This document shows, piece by piece, positions 26,365 to 36,272 of a DNA stretch of 64,000 bases; position 1 is the stretch's first letter, and each line of letters begins with the position of its first letter. Origin of the DNA: Idiomarina sp. GTDB lineage: Bacteria > Pseudomonadota > Gammaproteobacteria > Enterobacterales > Alteromonadaceae. The notes beneath the pieces are model-generated. The model made no database searches, had not been told where the DNA came from, and saw only the letters and a program-made list of their open reading frames with translations. The DNA lies in NCBI GenBank assembly GCA_020832105.1, contig JAFIFH010000052.1, forward strand, positions 34,529 through 98,528, read 5' to 3'. The position numbers were made by a program, and so were the translations under genes.

Positions 26365-27369
26365 ATGAAACACTGGACACAGTTTTGGAATACCACAGCG
26401 ACGCTCAGCAGTTTTGCTGAAGGCGATGCTGCTGCAGGCTACGATGGGGAGTTAAAATCATTCTGGGAGCAGGTATTTAATCGCGCACCGCAGTCTGCAA
26501 CTGTGCTTGATATCGGCACGGGTAACGGCGCCCTGGCGTTTCTGGCCAATCAGTACAGTGAAGCACATGGCAAAGGGTTTGAGGTTCATGGTAGTGATGC
26601 GGCGAAGATAGATCCTGCGGCAACGTTTGCGAACCAGCCAGAGGTAGCCCAGGCGCTGCAAAAGATTACATTTCATAGCGAAGCGGTGAATGAAAAGCTG
26701 CCGTTTGAAGATGAGTCGGTAGACCTGGTGACCAGCCAGTTTGCGTTTGAATACGGCCAGCCACGAGAGTCCCTGGCGGAGATATTGCGGGTGCTCAAAC
26801 CCGGTGGCGCTGCGGTACTGATGCTTCATCATGCTGACTCTGAAATCGTCAAAGAATCTCAGCTTGGGCGCGACATTATTCAATATGCACTTGGTGAAAC
26901 GCCCCTATTCATTCAGGCTGATCTACTACTGCGCATTGCGCATCAGTTTCTTGAGAATGGTAGCCTGGAGGAATGGCAGAAAAGTCAGCACTGCCACGCG
27001 ACCACTAAAACCACACAGTGGATTATGAAGGAGTTGCGTAACCGTTACAGTGAACCACAGCAGCGTATGTGGGTAGACGATGTTATCGGTCGGGTAGCGC
27101 GGATGATGCAGGATCTGCAGAAAGGTGAAACCATGCAGCGCCTGCAAGGGCTGGCGATGCAGTACGAGGCGTTGGCAGCGCACTCGATGCGCCTGGATGA
27201 CCAGCTCAAGGCGGCCTATGACAAAGCTGCGGCGAATAACCTGTTAGATATGGCGCAAAGTATGCGCGCTAAAGCCAGTGTTGAACCATACTCTTTGGTC
27301 GTGAATGCTGAGCAGAACGACAAGAAATCGTTGTTTGCGATGAAAGTGGTGATTGGCAAAGCTGGTTAA
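26365..27369 (+). CDS. Class I SAM-dependent methyltransferase
   Basis: A 334-residue protein with a Rossmann methyltransferase domain in its first ~170 residues: VLDIGTGNGALAFLA near residue 47 binds SAM, HGSDAAKID near 75 is motif II, EDESVDLVTSQFAFEY near 114 is motif IV and VLKPGGAAVLMLHH near 142 is motif V. The other half is helical and may be a cap or dimer region. The substrate is unknown. A GGCAGGACC stretch lies before ATG 26365. The gene is monocistronic and ends at a terminator shared with rpmE. Confidence 0.85.
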   Translation: MKHWTQFWNTTATLSSFAEGDAAAGYDGELKSFWEQVFNRAPQSATVLDIGTGNGALAFLANQYSEAHGKGFEVHGSDAAKIDPAATFANQPEVAQALQKITFHSEAVNEKLPFEDESVDLVTSQFAFEYGQPRESLAEILRVLKPGGAAVLMLHHADSEIVKESQLGRDIIQYALGETPLFIQADLLLRIAHQFLENGSLEEWQKSQHCHATTKTTQWIMKELRNRYSEPQQRMWVDDVIGRVARMMQDLQKGETMQRLQGLAMQYEALAAHSMRLDDQLKAAYDKAAANNLLDMAQSMRAKASVEPYSLVVNAEQNDKKSLFAMKVVIGKAG

Positions 27370-27393
27370 CTGAGTTAACCAAGGCCAGAAACG

Positions 27394-27423
27394 AAAAAAG
27401 GTTGCCACAAGGCAACCTTTTTT
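27394..27423. terminator. Bidirectional rho-independent terminator
   Basis: An 11-bp stem (AAAAGGTTGCC with its complement) around an ACAA loop, with A and T runs on either side. It sits between the convergent methyltransferase and rpmE genes. Confidence 0.92.
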
Positions 27424-27437
27424 GCTGAAGCTTTGGC

Positions 27438-27650
27438 TTACTTAGACTTAAGTGCACCAAAACGCTTCTTGAAGCGGTCAACACGTCCACCAGTATCCAG
27501 AACTTTCTGCTTACCAGTGTAGAATGGGTGACATTCTGAACATACGTCTACGTGCAGGTTTTCACAGCGAGTAGAACGAGTTTCAAAAGCATGGCCACAA
27601 GAGCAAGTTACTTGAATGGCTTCGTACTTAGGATGGATACCTTCTTTCAT
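27438..27650 (-). CDS. rpmE: 50S ribosomal protein L31 (zinc-binding form)
   Basis: A 70-residue protein equal in length to E. coli L31. [10 protein letters not shown] is the family start. Cys16, Cys18, Cys37 and Cys40 (CSC and CSEC) form the zinc site, so this is the C+ form rather than the zinc-free paralogue made under zinc limitation. The frame is open upstream to 27815, but ATG 27650 is the true start by homology, with GAGG about eight bases before it. It diverges from priA, as in E. coli. Confidence 0.97.
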   Translation of the reverse strand: MKEGIHPKYEAIQVTCSCGHAFETRSTRCENLHVDVCSECHPFYTGKQKVLDTGGRVDRFKKRFGALKSK

Positions 27651-27804
27651 GGGGGTTACCTCATATTTGGGCCGCATCGCCATCCGTGCTTTCCACGAAC
27701 ACCATGCGCAACTAGCTTGGTTAAAAGAGCGGCGGATTTTACCTTGCAATAGCCCAATGATCAAGCGCCGCGTGCACAAATTCTGGTGGTCGGGGGGGGC
27801 TGCA

Positions 27805-30066
27805 ATGGTTAACATAGAAGGCCTGAAGTATCAGCAAACCAACGGCAAGGACAATGACGTGCGACTGATTCGAGTAGCGTTACCTGTACCAATGATGCGG
27901 CTGTTTGATTATCGTCTGGCTGACGATACCGCCTCAATGGCGGCGCAATACGAACCCGTGGTGGGTGCACGGGTACGCGTTTCCTTTGCGAACCGCGAAC
28001 TGGTGGGCTTTATTACCGCAATCGATGTGACCTCGGACTTTGCCGCAGACAAAATCAAGGCTGCTGGCAAGATCCTTGACGCACAGCCGTTGTTTCCCGC
28101 GCCACTGTGGCATTTACTGCATTTTGCGGCGCAGTATTACCATCACCCGCTGGGTGAGGTGCTGCAACATGCCGCGCCTGCGGCTCTGCGCAAAGGCGAT
28201 CTGGCGGACTACCAAAGTGTACGCCAGTATCAGCTGACCGAAGCTGCCCAGGCGTGTGCTGCCGAGGACTTCAAGCGTGCACCTCAACAATGGCGTTTAC
28301 TTAACGCGCTGCGCACCCGAGCCTATACCCCCAGTGAGTTACGCGACGAGGACTTTAGCCCCAGTGCACTGAAAGCCCTGCAGGATAAAGGCTTAATTGC
28401 CAGTGAAGATGTTGTACCCACGCTCACTGGTTGGTCTTTTCAGGCTGGCGCCGAGGGCCATGATCTCAATCCAGAGCAAGCGTTGGCAGTAGCGGCGCTG
28501 AGCCAGGCCACTGCAAAGTCATCGGGCAGTGTCTGGTTACTCGAGGGGGTTACTGGTAGCGGTAAAACTGAGGTGTATTTACAAGCCATGGTCGCGGTAC
28601 TAAAAGCTGGTAAGCAGGTGTTGGTGCTGGTACCAGAGATTGGCTTGACCCCACAAACGGTGGCCCGCTTTAAAGAGCGCTTTCACGTGCCAGTGGTGGC
28701 GTTACATTCGGGCTTAAGCGATGGGGAGCGCCTACAGGGCTGGCTGCAGGCCCGTGATAATGAAGCCGCGATTATTATTGGCACGAGGTCAGCTATTTTT
28801 ACACCCTGCAGTGCGCTGGGCTTAATTGTTCTGGATGAGGAGCATGACAACTCATTTAAGCAGCAAGACGGCTTTCGCTATAACGCCCGGGATTTAGCCG
28901 TGAAGCGCGCTTACGATCAAAAGGTACCGCTGGTGCTGGGCACCGCCACGCCGTCGCTGGAGAGTATTGCTAACGTGGAGAGCGGGCGTTACCACCACCT
29001 GCAACTCAGTATCCGCGCCGGCAATGCCAGCATGGCCAAACATCGGGTGATTGATCTTAAGCTTGAGCGCTTAAAGCATGGGCTGAGTGAATCACTACTT
29101 GGGCGCATGAAGCAACATCTTGAAGCCGGCAATCAGGTGTTACTGTTCCTCAACCGGCGCGGCTTCGCCAGTGCGTTGATGTGTCATGAGTGTGGCTGGG
29201 TGGGTGAATGTGCGCGCTGTGAGCGGCCGTTCACCGTGCATCAACAGCAGCATAATTTGCAATGCCACCACTGCGGAGCTGAACGGGCCATTCCTCGTCA
29301 GTGTCATGCCTGTGGCAGTACCCAGCTGATCACCCAGGGGCTTGGCACCGAGCAGCTCGAAGAGGTGCTAACCGAAGCACTGCCCGACTACCCTGTGTTG
29401 CGTATTGACCGTGACAGCACCCGTAAAAAAGGCCAGTTGGCGGCACATTTAAGCGCCGCAGCCGCAGGTGAGTACCCGATCTTAATAGGTACGCAAATGC
29501 TCGCCAAGGGGCATCATTTTCCAAACGTAACGCTTGTCGCTTTGCTTGATGTAGATGGCGCCCTGTACAGTAGTGACTTCCGCGCCGCTGAACGGTTAGG
29601 GCAACTCTATACTCAGGTTGCCGGGCGTGCAGGGCGAGCCAGTAAACCTGGCGTGGTCGTGCTACAAACCCACCACCCAGAACATCCGCTGCTGCAGGAA
29701 CTGGTTAATAACGGCTATCAGGATTTCGCCCGCAGCGCTTTGGCTGAACGGCGCACCGCGATGTTACCACCAGCGGCCAGTATGGCGCTTATTCGCAGTG
29801 AAGCGACCCATGCCTCAGATGCTGAACAATTACTCCAGGCCATGTCACAGGTCCTGCAAGGCCACCCCGGGGTGCATGTATTAGGGCCGATGAGTGCACC
29901 GATGCCACGCCGGGCAGGCCGTTATCGCTTCCAATTGTTGCTCCACGCCGCAGCACGTAAAGACTTACACGAGCACTTACGTGCCCGACGTAGCGAGCTG
30001 GACAGCCTGCCACAGGCGCGCAAAGCACGCTGGTCTCTGGATATTGACCCGCAGGACTTTGTTTAA
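27805..30066 (+). CDS. priA: Primosomal protein N' (replication restart helicase)
   Basis: A 753-residue 3'-5' helicase that reloads the replisome at stalled forks. The N-terminal 3'BD opens with [28 protein letters not shown] (Walker A) lies near residue 252, [10 protein letters not shown] (DEEH box) near 345, and the zinc-binding region holds paired cysteines ([17 protein letters not shown], then CHHCGAE and CHACGS). [17 protein letters not shown] and QVAGRAGRA are late helicase motifs. The frame extends to 27616, but that part would run antisense through rpmE, so ATG 27805 is chosen, preceded by a G-rich ribosome site. Confidence 0.95.
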   Translation: MVNIEGLKYQQTNGKDNDVRLIRVALPVPMMRLFDYRLADDTASMAAQYEPVVGARVRVSFANRELVGFITAIDVTSDFAADKIKAAGKILDAQPLFPAPLWHLLHFAAQYYHHPLGEVLQHAAPAALRKGDLADYQSVRQYQLTEAAQACAAEDFKRAPQQWRLLNALRTRAYTPSELRDEDFSPSALKALQDKGLIASEDVVPTLTGWSFQAGAEGHDLNPEQALAVAALSQATAKSSGSVWLLEGVTGSGKTEVYLQAMVAVLKAGKQVLVLVPEIGLTPQTVARFKERFHVPVVALHSGLSDGERLQGWLQARDNEAAIIIGTRSAIFTPCSALGLIVLDEEHDNSFKQQDGFRYNARDLAVKRAYDQKVPLVLGTATPSLESIANVESGRYHHLQLSIRAGNASMAKHRVIDLKLERLKHGLSESLLGRMKQHLEAGNQVLLFLNRRGFASALMCHECGWVGECARCERPFTVHQQQHNLQCHHCGAERAIPRQCHACGSTQLITQGLGTEQLEEVLTEALPDYPVLRIDRDSTRKKGQLAAHLSAAAAGEYPILIGTQMLAKGHHFPNVTLVALLDVDGALYSSDFRAAERLGQLYTQVAGRAGRASKPGVVVLQTHHPEHPLLQELVNNGYQDFARSALAERRTAMLPPAASMALIRSEATHASDAEQLLQAMSQVLQGHPGVHVLGPMSAPMPRRAGRYRFQLLLHAAARKDLHEHLRARRSELDSLPQARKARWSLDIDPQDFV

Positions 30067-30182
30067 GCGCGATTAGATGGTTTTTTTACGCCGCCGTAGG
30101 TTTTTTTTAAACTGCGTAGCGATTAAACTAGGCGGTCATTCTTAGTTATTGAATTCTATTACTCTTGAGGTTGTAAGCTGCT

Positions 30183-31931
30183 ATGAAACAGCACATTGAA
30201 GTCCTTCTGCAGGCTGCCGTTGATGAATTAAAGACACAAGGTATCCTGAGCGCTGACGTCACCCCCCGTATCCAGCTGGATCGCCCGCGTGACAAAAGCC
30301 ACGGAGACTTCGCCAGCAACCTCGCCATGATGCTGGCGAAACCAGCGAAGAAAAACCCGCGTGAACTGGCCCAGGCCATTATTGATGCGCTGCCAGCCAA
30401 CGACGTGATCGCCAAGTGTGACATCGCAGGCCCGGGGTTTATTAATATCAGCGTGAACCACCAACGAATTATCGATCAGCTTGAAGCGGCATGGCAGGAC
30501 GAGAACCTGGGTGTGAGCGCAAGCGGTGAGTCACAAACCATCGTTATTGACTACTCGTCACCGAACCTGGCCAAAGAAATGCACGTTGGTCATTTGCGCT
30601 CGACGATTATTGGTGACGCGATTGCACGTACGCTTGAACTTCAGGGGCATACGGTTGTGCGGCAGAACCATGTTGGCGATTGGGGCACCCAGTTCGGCAT
30701 GTTGCTTGCGCACATGGAAGACGTGCAAAAAGAATCCACCGATGTGGCGCTGCAGCTATCTGACTTAGAAACCTTCTATAAAGCGGCGAAAAAGCGCTTT
30801 GACGCTGAGCCTGAATTTGCTGACCGCGCACGTAGCCTGGTGGTTAAGCTGCAGGGCGGCGACGACTATTGCCTGAGCCTGTGGCGGCAATTTATTGATA
30901 TTTCGCTGGCACATTGTCAGGAAGTCTATGATCGCCTCGGTGTTAAATTGACCCGTGACGATGTCATGGCAGAAAGTGCTTACAACGACGAGTTACACGG
31001 TATTGTAAAGCTATTACGTGACAGCGGTTTATTGGTGGAAGATCAGGGCGCGCAATGTGTATTCCTTGATGAATTCAAAGGCAAAGAAGGTGAGCCTCTG
31101 CCGATTATCGTGCAGAAGAAAGATGGCGGCTTCCTGTATGCCACCACTGACCTTGCCGCAGTGCGCTACCGTGCAGAGAAACTGCATGCAGATCGTGCGA
31201 TTTATGTGGTAGATGCCCGCCAGGCCCTGCATTTTAACCAAATCTTCACCCTGGCGCGCAAAGCAAAGCTCGCCCCAGAATCTTTAAGCCTGGAACATAT
31301 GGGCTTTGGCGTGGTGCTGGGCAAAGACAACAAGCCGTTTAAGAGCCGTGATGGTGGCGTGACTAAGCTGGCAGACTTACTGACTGAAGCCGAACGCCGT
31401 GCGCTGGCGCTGGTTGCCAGCAAGAACAGTGACTTCAGCGCAGACGAGCAGGCGCATATCGCCTCTGTGGTCGGGATTGCGTCAGTGAAATACGCAGACT
31501 TGTCGAAGAACCGCACCAGCGATTACGTTTTTGACTGGGACACCATGCTGAGTTTTGATGGTAATACAGCACCGTACTTACTGTATGCTTTTACTCGCGT
31601 GAGTAGTGTGTTCCAGAAAGCCGGCGTTGACATGCATTCCCTGCAAGGGGCTATCCGCCTGGACAATGAGCAGGACACCAACCTGGCTAATAAATTGGCC
31701 CAGTTCCCGGAAATCATTACCAGTGTGGCCAATAAAGGGATGCCGCATTTCTTATGTGGGTATTTATTTGAGTTGGCGGGCGCGTTCTCGTCATTCTATG
31801 AAGCCTGCCCGATTCTCAACGCTGACGATGAAGCCACTAAGCAAAGTCGCCTGAAACTTGCCGCACTGACTGCGCGCACCCTTGAGCAGGGTCTGACTCT
31901 GCTTGGTATTCCTACACTGAAACGGATGTAA
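30183..31931 (+). CDS. argS: Arginyl-tRNA synthetase
   Basis: A 582-residue class I synthetase that charges tRNA-Arg. The additional N-terminal domain covers ~1-115. [20 protein letters not shown] near residue 118 holds the HIGH signature as [15 protein letters not shown] follows. As in most ArgRS enzymes, the KMSKS loop is altered (FKSRDGG near 381). The C-terminal anticodon-binding domain includes [19 protein letters not shown] (given in part) and ends in IPTLKRM, the usual C-terminus. The gene is followed after three bases by the ftsN-like gene. Confidence 0.97.
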   Translation: MKQHIEVLLQAAVDELKTQGILSADVTPRIQLDRPRDKSHGDFASNLAMMLAKPAKKNPRELAQAIIDALPANDVIAKCDIAGPGFINISVNHQRIIDQLEAAWQDENLGVSASGESQTIVIDYSSPNLAKEMHVGHLRSTIIGDAIARTLELQGHTVVRQNHVGDWGTQFGMLLAHMEDVQKESTDVALQLSDLETFYKAAKKRFDAEPEFADRARSLVVKLQGGDDYCLSLWRQFIDISLAHCQEVYDRLGVKLTRDDVMAESAYNDELHGIVKLLRDSGLLVEDQGAQCVFLDEFKGKEGEPLPIIVQKKDGGFLYATTDLAAVRYRAEKLHADRAIYVVDARQALHFNQIFTLARKAKLAPESLSLEHMGFGVVLGKDNKPFKSRDGGVTKLADLLTEAERRALALVASKNSDFSADEQAHIASVVGIASVKYADLSKNRTSDYVFDWDTMLSFDGNTAPYLLYAFTRVSSVFQKAGVDMHSLQGAIRLDNEQDTNLANKLAQFPEIITSVANKGMPHFLCGYLFELAGAFSSFYEACPILNADDEATKQSRLKLAALTARTLEQGLTLLGIPTLKRM

Positions 31932-31934
31932 TTC

Positions 31935-32564
31935 GTGGCTGTTGATTACGCAGACAAAGGTAAACCCAAGCGCAAGCCAGTCAAGCGCAAAGCCCCTGAA
32001 AAGCGGCCGTCACGCAATCAGCATGGCAAGCGCAGGGGTGGCAAGCAGGGCCCTAACAGACGCCCCTTGGGCCTGGTTTTGGTTGCTTTACTGATTGTAG
32101 CAATGTTTGTCGCTGCACTTATGTGGTTAAAGAATAACAATGAGCAGGACACAGGGCCAGACGGTCCTATTCTGTTTACTGACACCACCGAACAGGCGCC
32201 GGTAGCACCGCCACAGGCCACCTTGGATGCGTTGCCAGACGCGCCGCAGGAGCGCTGGCAGTATATCGAGGAGCTTGAAAATCATTCGGTGGAGGTCATT
32301 ATTCCAGAGCGTGAAGAAGCTCGTCGTCGCTTGATGCAGTGTGGTTCTTTTCGCCGCGAGAGTGATGCTCAGGAGTTACGCGCGAGAATCGCAATGGCCG
32401 GTTACGAGTCACAGGTTAGGCGCACCGAGAGCGCCCAGCATGGTGCCTGGTTCCGGGTGATTCTCGGTCCATTCGATGGCGTTCGCCCTGCCCAAACGGT
32501 GAATAACCAGCTGCGACGCAACAATATTCACGGCTGTCAGATCTGGTATTGGAACCTCGATTAA
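31935..32564 (+). CDS. ftsN: FtsN-like SPOR-domain cell-division protein
   Basis: A 209-residue bitopic protein. A very basic cytoplasmic tail (~1-44, Lys/Arg rich) precedes one membrane helix (~45-65), then a Pro/Gln/Glu-rich periplasmic linker and a C-terminal SPOR domain (LMQCGSFRRESDAQELRARI, then WFRVILGPFDGVRPAQTV) with the usual two cysteines. FtsN activates septal peptidoglycan synthesis. The order argS - this gene - hslV - hslU matches ftsN in related bacteria. The start must be GTG 31935, since the first in-frame ATG lies within the helix. The symbol rests on layout and synteny, as the linker is not alignable by eye. Confidence 0.82.
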   Translation: MAVDYADKGKPKRKPVKRKAPEKRPSRNQHGKRRGGKQGPNRRPLGLVLVALLIVAMFVAALMWLKNNNEQDTGPDGPILFTDTTEQAPVAPPQATLDALPDAPQERWQYIEELENHSVEVIIPEREEARRRLMQCGSFRRESDAQELRARIAMAGYESQVRRTESAQHGAWFRVILGPFDGVRPAQTVNNQLRRNNIHGCQIWYWNLD

Positions 32565-32633
32565 CCCTCTCCCCATTGATTTCTTGCCTATCCATCCCTA
32601 TCTCTTAGTCAACGCTAAGAGAGAGGATGGATT

Positions 32634-33185
32634 ATGACAACGATAGTTTCAGTACGCCGCGGTGATAAAGTCGCCATCGGTGGCGACGGCCAGGTATCGC
32701 TTGGCAACACCGTGATGAAGGGCAACGCCCGCAAAGTACGCCGTTTGTACAAAGGGCAGGTGCTGGCTGGTTTTGCCGGTGGTACCGCTGACGCCTTTAC
32801 CCTGTTTGAACGATTTGAAGCTAAACTGGAAATGTACCAGGGGCATTTGACCCGCGCCGCGGTGGAGCTTGCTAAAGAGTGGCGAACGGACCGCGCTTTA
32901 CGCAAATTAGAAGCCTTGCTGGCGGTGGCCGATAAAACCACTTCATTGATCATTACCGGTAACGGTGACGTGGTGCAGCCTGAAGACGATTTAATCGCGA
33001 TTGGATCTGGTGGTCCATACGCACAAGCGTCGGCCCGTGCACTGCTGGACAACACCGACTTAGCCGCTCCGGACATTGTAGAGAAGGCATTAACTATTGC
33101 CGGTGACATTTGTGTGTATACCAACAGCTTCCATACCATTGAAGTTCTTGATGCCGAGCCTGCCAAGAACAATGACGATATTTAA
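32634..33185 (+). CDS. hslV: ATP-dependent protease subunit HslV (ClpQ)
   Basis: A 183-residue threonine peptidase, the core of the HslVU complex that degrades misfolded cytoplasmic proteins. After removal of Met1 the catalytic Thr2 (TTIVSVRR) becomes N-terminal. [16 protein letters not shown] and [17 protein letters not shown], then [20 protein letters not shown] are hallmarks (all nearly the same as in E. coli HslV, 176 residues). AGAGAGGATGGATT lies before ATG 32634. It is followed 21 bases later by hslU. Confidence 0.98.
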   Translation: MTTIVSVRRGDKVAIGGDGQVSLGNTVMKGNARKVRRLYKGQVLAGFAGGTADAFTLFERFEAKLEMYQGHLTRAAVELAKEWRTDRALRKLEALLAVADKTTSLIITGNGDVVQPEDDLIAIGSGGPYAQASARALLDNTDLAAPDIVEKALTIAGDICVYTNSFHTIEVLDAEPAKNNDDI

Positions 33186-33206
33186 TGCGCCAAGCGCAGG
33201 AGTATT

Positions 33207-34553
33207 TTGATGTCTAATATGACGCCACGTGAAATTGTTGATGAATTGAACCGCTTTATTATTGGCCAGGACGATGCGAAACGCGCTGTCTCTGTGGCGT
33301 TGCGTAACCGCTGGCGCCGCATGCAACTGGACGATGATTTACGTCCGGAAGTCACGCCAAAGAATATCCTGATGATTGGCCCTACCGGGGTCGGTAAGAC
33401 AGAGATCGCCCGGCGCCTAGCCAAACTGGCCAATGCACCCTTTATTAAAATTGAGGCAACCAAGTTTACCGAGGTTGGTTACGTTGGTAAGGAAATCGAG
33501 TCAATCATTCGTGATCTCACCGATACCGCAGTGAAGCAGGTTCGAGAGCAAGAGATGGCTCGTGTCCGTCACCGCGCCGAAGATGCTGCGGAAGAGCGAA
33601 TTCTTGATGCTCTGCTGCCTAAAGCCCGCAAATCAAGCTGGGGTGATGAGGAAGAAGACGAGCAGCCGCAGGAAAACGGGGCGACTCGCCAGGCATTTCG
33701 CAAGAAGTTGCGTGAAGGTAAGCTGGACGATAAAGAGATTGAGATAGACCTGGCGATGCCACAGATGGGGGTCGAAATTATGGCCCCTCCAGGCATGGAA
33801 GAGATGACCTCCCAGCTACAGAATATGTTCCAGAACATGTCAGGTGGCAAAACCAAGAAGCGTAAGGTCAAGATTAAAGACGCGATGAAACAGCTGGTGG
33901 AAGACGAAGCGGCGAAAATGCTGAACCCTGAAGAGCTGAAAGAAAAGGCCATCGAGTCAGTAGAGCAGAACGGTATTGTCTTTTTAGATGAAATAGACAA
34001 GATTTGTAAGCGCGGCGAAAGCAGCGGTCCTGATGTGTCGCGGGAAGGGGTACAGCGAGATTTACTGCCGTTGGTGGAAGGCACCACAGTCAACACCAAG
34101 CATGGCATGGTTAAAACCGACCATATCTTGTTTATCGCCTCTGGCGCGTTCCAGATGTCGAAGCCTTCAGACTTAATTCCTGAGCTACAGGGCCGCTTAC
34201 CGATTCGGGTTGAACTGAAAGCCCTGACCAGCAATGATTTCGTGCGTATTCTGACCGAGCCACGGGCGTCGCTGACCATGCAATACAAGGCGTTGATGGC
34301 CACCGAGGGCGTGGATATCAACTTCACTCAGGACGGTATCGAGCGCATTGCTGAGATTGCCTGGCGGGTCAATGAAAAGACTGAAAACATCGGTGCACGC
34401 CGTTTGCACACGGTGCTAGAGCGGTTAATGGAGGAAATGTCCTTCCACGCCAGCGAGATGTCAGGTGACCAGGTCACTATTGACGCTGATTACGTGCACA
34501 AGTATCTAGATGAGCTTGCCGACAACGAAGACTTAAGCCGGTTTATCCTCTAG
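33207..34553 (+). CDS. hslU: HslU ATPase subunit (ClpY)
   Basis: The 448-residue AAA+ unfoldase that feeds Hsl[21 protein letters not shown] is the N-terminus, [18 protein letters not shown] (Walker A) lies near residue 57, the family-specific intermediate I domain spans ~110-240, and [11 protein letters not shown] (Walker B) lies near 255. [18 protein letters not shown] and [15 protein letters not shown] are sensor regions, and the C-terminus ends in LSRFIL, which docks in HslV pockets. A terminator follows at 34584. Confidence 0.98.
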   Translation: MMSNMTPREIVDELNRFIIGQDDAKRAVSVALRNRWRRMQLDDDLRPEVTPKNILMIGPTGVGKTEIARRLAKLANAPFIKIEATKFTEVGYVGKEIESIIRDLTDTAVKQVREQEMARVRHRAEDAAEERILDALLPKARKSSWGDEEEDEQPQENGATRQAFRKKLREGKLDDKEIEIDLAMPQMGVEIMAPPGMEEMTSQLQNMFQNMSGGKTKKRKVKIKDAMKQLVEDEAAKMLNPEELKEKAIESVEQNGIVFLDEIDKICKRGESSGPDVSREGVQRDLLPLVEGTTVNTKHGMVKTDHILFIASGAFQMSKPSDLIPELQGRLPIRVELKALTSNDFVRILTEPRASLTMQYKALMATEGVDINFTQDGIERIAEIAWRVNEKTENIGARRLHTVLERLMEEMSFHASEMSGDQVTIDADYVHKYLDELADNEDLSRFIL

Positions 34554-34583
34554 CAAATGAGGTACTGGTAAGTGTGGATGAAG

Positions 34584-34609
34584 AAAAGGGCCCTCTAGCG
34601 GGCCTTTTT
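34584..34609 (+). terminator. Rho-independent terminator after hslU
   Basis: AAAAGGGCCC pairs with GGGCCTTTTT (one G-T pair) around a six-base TCTAGC loop, with T bases continuing. It ends the hslVU transcript 30 bases after the hslU stop. Confidence 0.88.
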
Positions 34610-34737
34610 GTTTTTTAGGCCGGTCATTTACTGATTAATATCAAATAGCTCGTATATTTGCCCAGTTAGATTTTTATCTGTCGGGCATAGGGTTTATACT
34701 GAGGTCAATCCTTCCCTGCGCACTAGGTAGTCATACT

Positions 34738-35223
34738 ATGGAATACAATACTTCGGAACTTTGTGATTTATTCGCCGACGCGGTCGACGTAGTCGAGCCA
34801 ATGTTTGTTAATTATGGCGGGCGCACTTCATTTGGTGGCCAGCTGGTGACCATTAAATGTTACGAAGACAAAGGACTGATTGAGAACGCACTGCAAGAAT
34901 CAGGCGTCGGTAAAGTCCTGTTAGTCGATGGCGGTGGTTCGTTACGCCGTGCACTTATCGACATTAATATTGCAGAAACCGCACTGGAAAATGATTGGGA
35001 AGGCATCATTTGTTATGGCTGTGTGCGTGACGTAGATGCACTGGAAGACCTTGATATTGGCGTCCAGGCGATTGCCTCGATTCCGGTCGGCGCACCGTCG
35101 GAAGGCACGGGTGAGGTTGATATTCCGGTGAATTTTGGTGGGGTCACTTTTCTGCCTGAAGACCATGTTTACGCTGACACCACCGGCGTCATCCTGTCAC
35201 CTGAGCCACTGGACATCGAATAA
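34738..35223 (+). CDS. rraA: Ribonuclease E activity regulator RraA
   Basis: A 161-residue protein that binds RNase E and lowers its activity, altering mRNA decay. It begins [20 protein letters not shown], and [32 protein letters not shown] and [20 protein letters not shown] run closely parallel to E. coli RraA, ending PLDIE in both. In E. coli it lies downstream of hslVU-menA; menA is missing here. hutG begins eight bases after the stop, so the two may be cotranscribed. Confidence 0.96.
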   Translation: MEYNTSELCDLFADAVDVVEPMFVNYGGRTSFGGQLVTIKCYEDKGLIENALQESGVGKVLLVDGGGSLRRALIDINIAETALENDWEGIICYGCVRDVDALEDLDIGVQAIASIPVGAPSEGTGEVDIPVNFGGVTFLPEDHVYADTTGVILSPEPLDIE

Positions 35224-35231
35224 CTTCGCCC

Positions 35232-36272
35232 ATGGCTGCCTATTTACGTCGCTCGAACCCACAGACGTTCGTCAGGCCTCGCGCCGGTGAAACCAAAATC
35301 GGCCAGGCGATGGCGTGTCTGCGTGAAGGCGATGATCTCACCGCCACATTGCAGCAACACCACCGTGACGGCTCACGCATCGCCATTGTTGGGGTTCCAG
35401 AATCTATCGGGCCGCAGGCAAACTGCGGCAAAGGTGGGGCTGAAGGCGGTTGGGATGCATTTTTAAACGTATTTTTAAACCTGCAAGCGACCCCTGCACT
35501 GCCTATTCATGACTTGCTCCTGGTTGGCCATATTGATTGTGATGATCTGATGGCTAAGGTGGGCGAGCTGGATGAATTTGATGCCCAGACCTTGCCGCAA
35601 TTGCGTGAACTCTGTGCACAGGTTGATCAGCGTGTGTTGCAGGTGCTTTATCCGTTATTTGAGTCAGGGTATGAAGTGATTTTAATTGGTGGCGGGCACA
35701 ACAATGCCTATCCGCTATTAAAATCTTTGTATGAAACCTCAGAACAACGCTGTGCTAGTGTCAATCTTGACCCCCACGCGGACTTTCGCCCACGGGAAGG
35801 GCGTCATAGTGGTAACGGCTTTAGTTATGCGTATATGGAAGGGGCGTTGGCGCATTATCATGTGATGTCGCTGCATGAAGGTAAGAATTCCGCCACCAGT
35901 CTGAAACAGCTAAGCGAAGCCGGGTTTAGTTACCATAGTATTCACCGCCTGTATGACATGCAGTTCGTTGACGCTTTAGATGAAGTGAGCGCGATGGTGG
36001 ATGGCTGGGCCGCGCCGTTAGGCCTGGAAGTAGACGTGGACGCGATTATGCAGGCCCCCGCCAGTGCGCTTAATTACACGGGTGTGAGCATGCCCCAGGC
36101 ATATCGCTATGTGTCTAAGCTTGCTGCCTACAGCGATACCCGTTACCTGCATCTGGCGGAAGCCGCCCCAGCCCGCCACCCCGCCGGCGAAGCAGCAGGG
36201 CATATGGCGTGCGGGCAATTGCTCAGCGAATTGACCCTGGCTTACTTATTTGGCCGTGAAAAACGCCCCTGA
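35232..36272 (+). CDS. hutG: Formimidoylglutamase (arginase/ureohydrolase family)
   Basis: A 346-residue metallohydrolase of the ureohydrolase fold. Metal ligands are visible: GGGHNNAYPLL near residue 157, the NLDPHADFRP block near 178 (Asp-x-His-x-Asp type) and LEVDVDAIMQAP near 266. The likely reaction is the last Hut step, N-formimidoyl-glutamate to glutamate and formamide. The assignment as HutG rests on the family and on its convergent neighbour hutI; the last 31 bases overlap hutI. It is split from hutC-U-H and instead follows rraA closely, so it may escape HutC control unless a weak site upstream exists. Another ureohydrolase activity is possible. Confidence 0.82.
   Translation: MAAYLRRSNPQTFVRPRAGETKIGQAMACLREGDDLTATLQQHHRDGSRIAIVGVPESIGPQANCGKGGAEGGWDAFLNVFLNLQATPALPIHDLLLVGHIDCDDLMAKVGELDEFDAQTLPQLRELCAQVDQRVLQVLYPLFESGYEVILIGGGHNNAYPLLKSLYETSEQRCASVNLDPHADFRPREGRHSGNGFSYAYMEGALAHYHVMSLHEGKNSATSLKQLSEAGFSYHSIHRLYDMQFVDALDEVSAMVDGWAAPLGLEVDVDAIMQAPASALNYTGVSMPQAYRYVSKLAAYSDTRYLHLAEAAPARHPAGEAAGHMACGQLLSELTLAYLFGREKRP

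Noticed and set aside
27616..27804. Upstream extension of the priA frame by 63 codons
   Set aside because: It runs antisense into rpmE and adds residues not seen in PriA; ATG 27805 gives a normal length.
32615..33172. A 185-codon open frame on the minus strand
   Set aside because: It lies antisense over nearly all of hslV, whose identity is certain; composition is that of a shadow frame.
33569..34327. A 252-codon open frame on the minus strand
   Set aside because: It is fully antisense to hslU, is rich in Ser/Arg/Phe as expected of a shadow frame, and has no ribosome site.
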